A stretch of DNA of 46,429 nt, taken from Clostridia bacterium (lineage in GTDB: Bacteria; Bacillota; Clostridia; Oscillospirales; CAG-382). The stretch is taken from positions 1 through 46,429 of the forward strand of contig JAFXBC010000052.1 of assembly GCA_017516825.1 (NCBI GenBank), read 5' to 3'. Below are positions 1 to 6,426 of the stretch, one piece after another; position 1 is the stretch's first letter; each line of letters opens with the position of its first letter. The translations under genes and the position numbers were made by a program. A model generated the notes under the pieces. The model saw only the letters and a list, made by a program, of their open reading frames with translations. It was not told the origin of the DNA and did not search any database.

Positions 1-65
1 AAAACCGATTTGTTGCCATTGTTGCCATGGGAGAATATGTTGTTTGTTCAGCTTTGCCGTTTCGT

Positions 66-210
66 GTTTGTAGGGGCTGACGTCTCGCCGCCGCGGGCGG
101 CATCGGCAGCCCACATAAAAATGCGCGGAAAAGAAACCGCCGGTCACATTCCCGTCTTTTTTGTATATAGCACAAAAAACGGGACGCCGTGGACGTCGTC
201 CCCTACAAAC
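66..210. repeat. MITE-like inverted-repeat element, copy 1
   Basis: A 145-bp segment opens with GTTTGTAGGGG and closes with its exact reverse complement. The arms continue inward through GACGTC after two mismatched bases. The interior holds a GC-rich palindrome (GCCGCCGCGGGCGGC). Terminal inverted repeats without a coding interior are what non-autonomous mobile or REP-like elements look like, but no target-site duplication or transposase is visible, so the class is inferred. Confidence 0.7.
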
Positions 211-329
211 CCGCAACAAACGTTGATCGAAACAATACTCCGGATCACGCAATAGGGAAAGACGAAAACCGATTTGTTGCCATTCTTGCCATGGGAGAAT
301 ATGTTGTTTGTTCAGCTTTGCCGTTTCGT

Positions 330-475
330 GTTTGTAGGGGCTGACGTCTCGCCGCCGCGGGCGGCATCGGCAGCCCACATAAAAATGCTCGGGGAAGAAA
401 CCGCCGGTCACATTCCCGTCCTTTTTTGCATATAGCACGAAAAATGGGACGCCGCGGACGTCGTCCCCTACAAAC
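330..475. repeat. MITE-like inverted-repeat element, copy 2
   Basis: Same structure as the copy at 66-210, with a few substitutions and one extra base. The GTTTGTAGGGG and CCCCTACAAAC ends are fully conserved. Confidence 0.7.
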
Positions 476-541
476 CCGCAACAAACGTTGATCGAAACAA
501 TACTCCGGGTCACGCAATAGGGAAAGGCGAAAACCGATTTG

Positions 542-570
542 TTGCCATTCTTGCTACGGGAGAATATGTT
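542..570 (+). promoter_or_regulatory. Possible sigma-A promoter inside repeat unit 3
   Basis: TTGCCA, 17 bases, then TATGTT. The same arrangement is present in the other two units. A transcript from here would reach the gene at 730 and carry the truncated inverted-repeat segment in its leader. The -10 match is only moderate. Confidence 0.3.
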
Positions 571-594
571 GTTTATTCAGCTTTGCCGTTTCGT

Positions 595-699
595 GTTTGT
601 AGGGGCTGACGTCTCGCCGCCGCGGGCGGCATCGGCAGCCCACATAAAAATGCTCGGGAAAGAAACCACCGGTCACATTCCCGTCCTTTTTTGCATATA
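595..699. repeat. MITE-like element, copy 3, right end missing
   Basis: Starts with the same GTTTGTAGGGG end but stops about 40 bases short of the right inverted repeat. It is replaced by the leader and Shine-Dalgarno of the gene at 730. The truncation shows that the gene and the array share a boundary. Confidence 0.65.
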
Positions 700-729
700 G
701 TAACAACAAGGGAAAGGAGCGGATACACA

Positions 730-2499
730 TTGGCAGAGAGCAGAGGAACATTGGAAGTCACCGTTCTGACGGCGGACGGGGGGATCTTAGAGGGGGCGAC
801 TGTGATCCTGACGGGAGGCTCCCGCGGCTCCATGACGGAGATCAGCAACGGGGCGGGATTTGCCTCCTTCTCCATACCCACGGGTTCTACGGTGAGCAGT
901 CAGACCCCCAACCCCAGGGAACGGCCTTACGTGACGGTGGATCTGCGGATCGTGATCCGCGGGTACATCACGGTGAGCATCATTGGGGAGCAGATCTTCC
1001 CAAACCGTACCACCAAGCAGACCGTTCGCATGGAGGTGTTGACAGCCACTCCCAACGAACTGGAAAAGATCATCATCATCCCGGAGCACAAATTGTACAC
1101 CAACCGTGCCGACGTGCGGCTTCCCGAGGAGGACGCCCTGCCTGCGGCTGTTACGGAAATACCCCGCAAGGTGATCGTACCGGAAAACATACGGGTCCAC
1201 TTGGGCCCTCCCGGTGCCAACGTGCGTACGGTGACGGTGCCCTTCATCGACTATATCAAAAACGTGGCCAGCAGTGAGATCTACCCCACCTGGCCCACCA
1301 ATTCTTTGATCGCCAACGTCATCGCCCAGGTGTCCCTGACACTGAACCGCCTGTATACCGAGTGGTACCCCTCCCAAGGGTACGCCTTCGACATCACCAG
1401 CTCCACCGCCTACGACCAGTATTACGTTCACGAGCGAGGGATCTTTGAAACCATCGACACAGTGGTGGACGGGTATTTCACCAATTACGTCGCCGTTCAG
1501 CGGCGGCTGGAGCCCTTGTTTGCGGAATATTGCGATGGTGCAACTACCACCTGCGACGGCATGAGTCAATGGGGTACGGTGTCCCTGGCGCGGAAGAACT
1601 ACACCCCCTTGCAGATCCTGCAGTACTACTACGGCAACGAGATCGAGCTGCGCACCGCGCAGGTGCAGGAGGTCTCCCCCGAATCCTTCCCCGGGGAATT
1701 GGAGACGGGAGACGTTTCCGAAGGAGTGCTTCGCTTGCAGAATCGGCTGAACCGCATCGCCATCGCATTCCCCGCCATCCCCTTCGTCCTGCCTGCGGAC
1801 GGGCGGTTCGGAGAGGCCACCGCCTTGGCGGTGAGGGGCTTCCAACGGCTGTTCCGCCTTGCAGAAACGGGGAAGGTGGATCGGGAGACCTGGTACCGTA
1901 TCCAATATATTTACACCGCCGTAAAAAAGCTGGCGGAGCTGGGAAGCGAAGGGGAGTTCCCCCAAACGGACACCTTCCCGGGGCGGGTACTGCAACGGGG
2001 AAGCCGGGGCACGGAGGTGCTGAGGATCCAGCGGTATTTGCAGTACATCTCCCGTGAACTGGGGGAGAACGTGATCCCGGCGGTGGAGATCGACGGCGTG
2101 TACGGAGACGAGACCTCCGCTACGGTACAGCAATTCCAGAACTACTACGGTCTGGTGCCTACGGGAACGGTGAACGAGGCCACCTGGAACGCCATCGTCA
2201 CTTCCTTTCTTGCCCTGGGCGGGGGAGAGACGGATTCTCTGCGCCCCTACCCCGGGACGCCTCTGCGGAGAGGCTCTGCGGGCGAGGACGTCCGCTGGCT
2301 GCAGACCATGCTGAACGCGGTGTCCACCGTGGATCTGGATATGCCCATGCTGGCGGTGGACGGGGTCTTTGGCCCTGCCACGGAAGCAAACGTCCGTCGG
2401 TATCAGCGGAATTATGGGCTGGCGGAAGACGGCATCGCAGGTCCCTTGACCTGGGAATCCCTGACAAAAGAATACGCCCGTATTACGGGCGCATCGTAA
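730..2499 (+). CDS. SpoIID-like protein with three peptidoglycan-binding repeats
   Basis: Start TTG at 730 is chosen because AAAGGAG lies about ten bases upstream; an earlier in-frame TTG at 691 lies in the repeat array without a ribosome site. The 589-residue product begins with a beta-rich region resembling a carboxypeptidase-regulatory fold (about 1-90). A SpoIID/LytB-like segment follows at about 180-325 (VPFIDYIKNVASSEIYPTWP, later DGMSQWGT). Three PG_binding_1 repeats then run to the C-terminus, each with the (D/G)G-(R/V)-(F/Y)G and W-motif pattern. There is no signal peptide or membrane segment. SpoIID family members bind or cut glycan strands during engulfment, so a role at the spore or cell wall is inferred. 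Substrate and export route are unknown. Confidence 0.85.
   Translation: MAESRGTLEVTVLTADGGILEGATVILTGGSRGSMTEISNGAGFASFSIPTGSTVSSQTPNPRERPYVTVDLRIVIRGYITVSIIGEQIFPNRTTKQTVRMEVLTATPNELEKIIIIPEHKLYTNRADVRLPEEDALPAAVTEIPRKVIVPENIRVHLGPPGANVRTVTVPFIDYIKNVASSEIYPTWPTNSLIANVIAQVSLTLNRLYTEWYPSQGYAFDITSSTAYDQYYVHERGIFETIDTVVDGYFTNYVAVQRRLEPLFAEYCDGATTTCDGMSQWGTVSLARKNYTPLQILQYYYGNEIELRTAQVQEVSPESFPGELETGDVSEGVLRLQNRLNRIAIAFPAIPFVLPADGRFGEATALAVRGFQRLFRLAETGKVDRETWYRIQYIYTAVKKLAELGSEGEFPQTDTFPGRVLQRGSRGTEVLRIQRYLQYISRELGENVIPAVEIDGVYGDETSATVQQFQNYYGLVPTGTVNEATWNAIVTSFLALGGGETDSLRPYPGTPLRRGSAGEDVRWLQTMLNAVSTVDLDMPMLAVDGVFGPATEANVRRYQRNYGLAEDGIAGPLTWESLTKEYARITGAS
2475..2491. other. Hairpin at the 3' end of the coding region
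   Basis: CGCCCGT and ACGGGCG face each other across three bases, within the last codons of the SpoIID-like gene. No T-run follows, so it is not a standard intrinsic terminator. The next gene is convergent only 12 bases away, and this may be the only structure separating the two transcripts. Confidence 0.45.
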
Positions 2500-2511
2500 G
2501 CAATAGGAACG

Positions 2512-3048
2512 TCAAATGAGGATCCCGCCGCCGGGGCCTTCGTGAGGCGGCTGGCTTTTGGGCTCCTTCTTGGCTTTTTCGATCTCGTCCTTCATGATGG
2601 CAACGAAGGCGTCGTTGGGCTCGAATTCGATCACGGCCCGCTTGCCTGCAAACCCCACCACGAAAAACCAATGCTTTCCTCCAAGGTTTTGAGAGTAGTT
2701 GAAGAAGGTGTTATAGTTCTTGTCGTAGCCCTTGGCCTTGTACTCCTCCTTGGTGACCAGATCGATGGTCTCCGCCAGATCCAGGGAGCCCTGATCCGTG
2801 CGCTTGTTGCCTACGATCTTGGTGATGATGAAGGTGCCGTCTGCCAGGGTATACTCCATCTCCGTCATGGTGAAGCGGATGATGATATAGATGGCGATGG
2901 CGACGATAAACATGGCGGCCAGGTTGATCACGCCCTTGTATTCCTCCCACAGGATGCCGAGGGCAAAGGCACCGATGGTGAGGAGCACGCTGCCGATCAT
3001 CAGCAGGGCAACCTGCCTGGGGTTCCGTTCGGGTTTGCATTTATACAT
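2512..3048 (-). CDS. Two-helix membrane protein of unknown function
   Basis: The 178-residue product has two adjacent hydrophobic segments (about 13-33 and 41-60). A soluble C-terminal half of alternating beta strands follows, resembling a membrane-anchored bacterial PH-like or YcxB-like domain (EYTLADGTFIITKI, then WFFVVGFAGKRAVIEFEP). The tail is Lys/Pro/Gly rich. A good AAGGAAGC site precedes the ATG. It is divergent from the small-gene operon at 3090, only 41 bases away, so their promoters must overlap. The fold is inferred, no enzyme motif is visible, and the function is unknown. Confidence 0.75.
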   Translation of the reverse strand: MYKCKPERNPRQVALLMIGSVLLTIGAFALGILWEEYKGVINLAAMFIVAIAIYIIIRFTMTEMEYTLADGTFIITKIVGNKRTDQGSLDLAETIDLVTKEEYKAKGYDKNYNTFFNYSQNLGGKHWFFVVGFAGKRAVIEFEPNDAFVAIMKDEIEKAKKEPKSQPPHEGPGGGILI

Positions 3049-3089
3049 GGAGGACGCTTCCTTTCACAGTTATTTGGGAGGTTTTTGAT

Positions 3090-3350
3090 ATGAGAAACGA
3101 TTACGGTATGGATTTTGACCCCGCGGCATTGTCCCGCCTGAACGACCGTCAGTTGGGAGATCTGGTGACACAGATCGCCTCCGCCGTGGGGGCGGATCCT
3201 CGCAAGACGGCGGTGCTTTTGGGGAATATGGACGGCCTGCGGGAGAGCTTGAAGGATCTCACGCCCCAGCAGGCAAAACAGCTTCTGGACCGCGCGGGAG
3301 AAGAAAAGAGCCGTGAGATCTACGACCTCATCCGAAAGAAGGGAAGATAA
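3090..3350 (+). CDS. Small conserved-looking protein, first gene of a three-gene unit
   Basis: 86 residues, soluble and helical (LSRLNDRQLGDLVTQIASAVG, then LKDLTPQQAKQLLDRAG), with a basic end. GGGAGG stands at proper distance from the ATG. The next gene starts five bases after the stop, so the two are co-transcribed. I do not recognise the family. The repeated 'scale with number of genomes' small-protein style of this cluster suggests a clostridial lineage-specific protein. Confidence 0.7.
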   Translation: MRNDYGMDFDPAALSRLNDRQLGDLVTQIASAVGADPRKTAVLLGNMDGLRESLKDLTPQQAKQLLDRAGEEKSREIYDLIRKKGR

Positions 3351-3355
3351 ACGCT

Positions 3356-3658
3356 ATGGACGATAGCTTCAACGAAAAGCTGAAGGCGGTGTTGGCGGAT
3401 CCGGAGGCCTTGGCCAAGATCACCTCCATCGCCGCCTCCCTTGGCGGGGGAGGGGAGGAGGCGCCAAGTCTGCCTGCAAGCACGCCACAGCCTGCTTTTT
3501 CGCCAAGACAGACGGCAAAGGATCCCAGACTGGACTTGCTGTTCGCCCTGCGCCCTTTGGTGGGGGAGGGCAAGAAAAAACGCATTGACGACTTGATGCA
3601 GATCGCCACGGTGGCCTCCCTGTTGGGAAGCTTCGGAAACCGTGGGGAAAGGAGTTGA
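3356..3658 (+). CDS. Small helical protein with Pro-rich linker, unknown
   Basis: 100 residues. The N-terminal helix pattern (FNEKLKAVLADPEALAKI) is followed by a Gly/Pro-rich linker (about 30-52). A second helical part carries LDLLFALRPLVGEGKKKRID. The bipartite helix-linker-helix design and tight spacing to both neighbours suggest a small complex made by the three genes 3090-3952. No known motif is visible. Confidence 0.7.
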   Translation: MDDSFNEKLKAVLADPEALAKITSIAASLGGGGEEAPSLPASTPQPAFSPRQTAKDPRLDLLFALRPLVGEGKKKRIDDLMQIATVASLLGSFGNRGERS

Positions 3659-3664
3659 TCTTCC

Positions 3665-3952
3665 GTGTACAGCCGTGAAATGGGCGGGATCCAAAGCGAC
3701 GGACAGCTTTACGGGATGAACCGCCCCGCTCCCGTTCCGGAGCGGGAAGAGCCTGCCGCCGAGACCTTCCGTGAACAAAAGCCCTGCAAGGACGAACCGA
3801 AGCGGAAGGGGCTTTTGGATCTTTCCTTTCTGCACGATCTGAAAATAGAGGACTTGTTGCTCATCGCCATCGGATTTTTGTTGCTCACCGATGGGGACGG
3901 GGAAAACAACGACTTATTGATCATCCTGGTGGCTCTCCTGCTCCTGATGTGA
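3665..3952 (+). CDS. Small protein with hydrophobic C-terminal tail, unknown
   Basis: Starts with GTG at 3665; AAAGGAG lies about 10 bases upstream. Of 95 residues the first 60 are charged and Pro-rich. The last 35 contain two hydrophobic stretches (LLLIAIGFLLL and LLIILVALLLLM) separated by an acidic DGDGENN, so the product is probably a tail-anchored or re-entrant membrane protein. It is the third gene of the unknown unit. Its last 39 bases overlap tail-to-tail with the HTH gene on the other strand. Confidence 0.7.
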   Translation: MYSREMGGIQSDGQLYGMNRPAPVPEREEPAAETFREQKPCKDEPKRKGLLDLSFLHDLKIEDLLLIAIGFLLLTDGDGENNDLLIILVALLLLM

Positions 3953-4309
3953 GCGGGCGTATAAGAACTCGATGAATTCCTCCACCGTACGGCGATCCTT
4001 GGCGGGCAGGGAACGGAAGCGGTCGTACACCGTTTCCTCCCCCTTCTTGCCGGCGGGAGAGACCTCGGAATGCCCCAGCCCTGCGGCAAACATCAGATCC
4101 TCCAGATCCACGTCGCCGAAGGCGTTGGCGGTGATCTTGCGGATCAGCTTGGGGCGGGGCGGGTTTTCCTGCTCCATGGCCGCCAGCTTCCGCATTTGTA
4201 CGTAACTGATATCGCACTCCGCGGCGAACTGCCGCCAGGAGCGCACCCCCTTCGCCTGCTCTAACAGCATGGCGAAGATTTTTTTGTTCCAACGGGTATT
4301 TTCTGCCAT
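3914..4309 (-). CDS. Helix-turn-helix (XRE-like) regulator
   Basis: The ATG at 4309 is used because an AGGAG stands just upstream (sequence CAGGAGTCCTT before the start), giving 131 residues. The first half reads as a helix-turn-helix of the XRE/lambda-repressor kind (SWRQFAAECDISYVQMRKLA, then PRPKLIRKITANAFG). The second half is a helical tail with DRFRSLPAKDRRTVEEFIEFL. Likely a transcription regulator. Its 3' end overlaps the opposite-strand small membrane gene by 39 bases, which may cause transcript interference. Target unknown. Confidence 0.75.
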   Translation of the reverse strand: MAENTRWNKKIFAMLLEQAKGVRSWRQFAAECDISYVQMRKLAAMEQENPPRPKLIRKITANAFGDVDLEDLMFAAGLGHSEVSPAGKKGEETVYDRFRSLPAKDRRTVEEFIEFLYARSHQEQESHQDDQ

Positions 4310-4335
4310 AAGGACTCCTGTCAAAATGTTTCCTG

Positions 4336-4472
4336 CTCTCAAGTGCGTGCAGCGCTTGTCAGCGCCGCGCCAAAGGAACATTATACAATTAAAAATGCGT
4401 CGCGAGCCCGCATTCATTGCGGGCGGAAGACACCGACTCTCAAGTGCGTGCGGAGCACGTCAGCGCCGCGCC
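4336..4472. repeat. 36-bp imperfect direct repeats duplicating the end of coaW
   Basis: The segment at 4437-4472, which encodes the last residues and stop of coaW, recurs at 4336-4371 with a few changes in the middle. On the minus strand the second copy still reads GAALTSAART-stop, so it looks like a duplicated gene end. The 65 bases between the copies hold a hairpin element. The arrangement suggests tandem duplication or insertion with duplication at the coaW terminus. Confidence 0.8.
4379..4435 (-). repeat. Short structured repeat element, copy A
   Basis: On the minus strand it reads CGGTGTCTT, then a stem GCCCGC/GCGGGC around an AATGAAT loop, then GCGACGCA and ATTGTATAAT. A second copy at 36966-37021 keeps the flanks and loop but has different, still complementary stem bases. 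Between coaW and the HTH gene it may also serve as the only stem-loop ending the coaW transcript; a T-rich stretch follows about a dozen bases after the stem. Confidence 0.7.
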
Positions 4473-5267
4473 GATGACCGTGCCGTAGGTAGACAGCTCG
4501 GGGATGATGAAATGCATCCCGAACATACGGTTCAACTGCTCAAAGGTGACGTGGGCGTGGGGAAGGCCCGCCAGGTTACCGATGAGGACGATCTCCTTCA
4601 GCTCCTTCTGCCGTGCGGCGAACACCGCCAGCATACCGATGGTCTCGTACACCATGTTGAAGATCCCCAACGCGATATCCTCCCGGGTGGCCAGGTCGGA
4701 GACCTTGCCGAAGTTGGCGGCGGTGGCGCTGTCGGAAAGGATGGAGTTGATGGCGGACTTGGAAATATCGTTGATCCGCAGGTCGATCTTGGAAAGATCC
4801 CCTTCTTCTGCCAGCACGGCGATCTGCTCCGGCTCGGACATGCCCAAAAGCTTTTTGGAAAGCCCCATGAGGGTGCCGCCGCCTACACCGGTGCCGCCCA
4901 GGTACTCACTGCCCTTTTCGTCGGCGTAAACGTAAGCGGTGCCCGTGCCCATGCTGACGATGACCGCACGGTTCAATCCCGAAAGATACAGCCCGCCCTT
5001 GGCGTTGGCGGTAAACTCCTCCACGCGGACGGTCTTCAGCCCGTAGATGGATTCCTCCACGAAGGCACTGCCCACCCCGGTGATATGCACCTCGCTGATG
5101 TCCGCAAGGGCGATGCCGTGGCAGGAGGTAAACTTGCCGAAGGCGCCGTAAACGGAGGCGATGGGATCCGTGGCCCGCACCATCAGGGGCTGTAACAGCT
5201 TGTCCCCGTCAAAACCCACGATCTTGGTGGTACTGCCGCCGATATCAATTCCGATGATAATGCTCAT
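4440..5267 (-). CDS. coaW: Type II pantothenate kinase
   Basis: Phosphorylates pantothenate, the first committed step of coenzyme A synthesis. The start ATG at 5267 has CGGAGG upstream and gives 275 residues, normal for the bacterial type II family. Visible motifs are the ASKHA phosphate-binding loop IGIDIGGSTTK (residues 4-14), the Glu-rich HITGVGSAF region, VSMGTGTAYV, GGTGVGGGTLMGL, and the second phosphate loop IVLIGNLAG. A strong promoter lies 30-60 bases upstream. The last codons are duplicated downstream. Type II enzymes are usually not inhibited by CoA, but that is family knowledge. Confidence 0.92.
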   Translation of the reverse strand: MSIIIGIDIGGSTTKIVGFDGDKLLQPLMVRATDPIASVYGAFGKFTSCHGIALADISEVHITGVGSAFVEESIYGLKTVRVEEFTANAKGGLYLSGLNRAVIVSMGTGTAYVYADEKGSEYLGGTGVGGGTLMGLSKKLLGMSEPEQIAVLAEEGDLSKIDLRINDISKSAINSILSDSATAANFGKVSDLATREDIALGIFNMVYETIGMLAVFAARQKELKEIVLIGNLAGLPHAHVTFEQLNRMFGMHFIIPELSTYGTVIGAALTCSART

Positions 5268-5298
5268 AAAAACGCCTCCGGTGAAGTTCTCTCCCTCT

Positions 5299-5327
5299 AT
5301 TGTAGCACTATTTTTGCAAATAGTCAA
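5299..5327 (-). promoter_or_regulatory. Sigma-A promoter of coaW
   Basis: On the minus strand TTGACT, 17 bases, TACAAT, about 30 bases before the coaW start codon. Confidence 0.75.
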
Positions 5328-5419
5328 ATTATTTTTTCTCTTTTTTTGAAATATCACTTCCCAATCGGTAAAAAATGTGGTACAATAAGTAGAGAAACTG
5401 TAAACGGGAGGGTATGTGC

Positions 5420-6394
5420 ATGGAGCTTTCACGGTCGCTGGCACCGGAACGGGCAGATTTTCTGCGGCGATTGCAAAACGGCACCTGCTCTCACGGGTTT
5501 ATCGTGGAAGGGCCCAAGGGCTCCGGCAAGCGGGAATTTGCTCTTTGGTGCGCCTCCGCCTTGCTTTGCCAATCGGAAAACAAGCCCTGCGGACTCTGCC
5601 GCTCTTGCCGTATGGTACAGGGCGGACATCACCCCGACGTGCATTTTTACGGGGAAGGGGACAAGGCTATCTCCGTGGACGAGGTGCGCGGCTTGATCAA
5701 GGAGACGGGCTGGATCCCCACCGACGGGGAAAAGAACGTGTTTATCCTTGCCAACGCCCAGCGGATGCAGCCCCCTGCCCAGAACGCGCTGTTGAAGGTG
5801 TTTGAGGAGCCCCCTGCGGGAGTGGTGATCTTTTTGCTTACCGATTCCCGCCGCAGCTTGTTGCCCACCGTCCGTTCCCGCGGGCAGACGGTTCGGCTGT
5901 CCCCCATGGAGCCCAAGGCCCTGGAGGCCCGCTTGAAGCTGATGTTCCCCAGAGTTTCTCACGAGGAGCTTGCCGCCGCCGTGACCTATTCCAGAGGAAG
6001 TCTGGGAGAGGCAGAGGCCTTCCTGAAGCGGGACGCGGTGATGCGGAGAGAGAATGCCAAGGAATGGCTTTCCGTGGCGTTGGACGGGGATAAGTACCGT
6101 CTCATCGGCCTGCTGACCGCCTCCAAGCATAAGCGGGACACCCTGTTGCCCTTGCTGGACGCTTTCCTGCAATTGCTTTCCGACCTGCTTTTGGTAAAAA
6201 GCGGGGGAAAGGCCGTCCTGCTTACCGACGAGGATCTGGAGTTTTACGGCGCAAGAGCCACCAAGCGCGTCATCGCCGCCATGTGCGACGTGACGGTGAA
6301 CTGTCGGGAAAGCCTGGAATCCAACGGCAACGTCACCGCCGTGATGACCCGCCTGGCTACGGGACTTTGGTCGGCGGCCAACGAACGAGCTTAA
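5420..6394 (+). CDS. holB: DNA polymerase III delta' subunit
   Basis: Clamp-loader subunit of the replicase. The ATG at 5420 is preferred over the ATG at 5414 because the GGGAGGG site ends only one base before the earlier codon. The 324-residue product carries an AAA+ P-loop (GPKGSGKR, about 30-37), the four-cysteine zinc module (CGLCRSC region), HHPDVHF, and the conserved NALLKVFEEPP helix. A SRGQ/SRxQ-type sensor appears as RSRGQTVRL. The C-terminal helical collar follows. ricT lies directly downstream, the order seen in Bacillus and many Firmicutes. A -10-like TACAAT lies at 5381. Confidence 0.92.
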   Translation: MELSRSLAPERADFLRRLQNGTCSHGFIVEGPKGSGKREFALWCASALLCQSENKPCGLCRSCRMVQGGHHPDVHFYGEGDKAISVDEVRGLIKETGWIPTDGEKNVFILANAQRMQPPAQNALLKVFEEPPAGVVIFLLTDSRRSLLPTVRSRGQTVRLSPMEPKALEARLKLMFPRVSHEELAAAVTYSRGSLGEAEAFLKRDAVMRRENAKEWLSVALDGDKYRLIGLLTASKHKRDTLLPLLDAFLQLLSDLLLVKSGGKAVLLTDEDLEFYGARATKRVIAAMCDVTVNCRESLESNGNVTAVMTRLATGLWSAANERA

Positions 6395-6426
6395 TACATC
6401 GAGATAGATACAAAAAGGAAGATCAC

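Larger units (their letters stand above)
1..699. repeat. Tandem array of a 264-265 bp unit, about 2.6 copies
   Basis: Units begin at 1, 265 and 530 with the same start (AAAACCGATTTGTTGCCATT) and differ at scattered positions only. The third unit breaks off at about 699, just before the Shine-Dalgarno of the next gene. The array may continue to the left of the window. Short open frames inside it recur once per unit and have no ribosome binding sites, so I treat the region as non-coding. Each unit holds a MITE-like inverted-repeat segment, listed separately. Confidence 0.92.

Noticed and set aside
1..699. Repeat array as a possible CRISPR array
   Set aside because: The units are about 265 bases with no alternation of short repeats and unique spacers, and no cas genes are near.
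10..881. Several short open frames inside the repeat array
   Set aside because: They recur once per unit, lack ribosome sites and have no protein-like composition.
787..2133. A long minus-strand frame opposite the SpoIID-like gene
   Set aside because: Mirror of GC-rich codon use; no ribosome site, His/Gly/Val-rich composition, and the plus-strand frame has clear domains.
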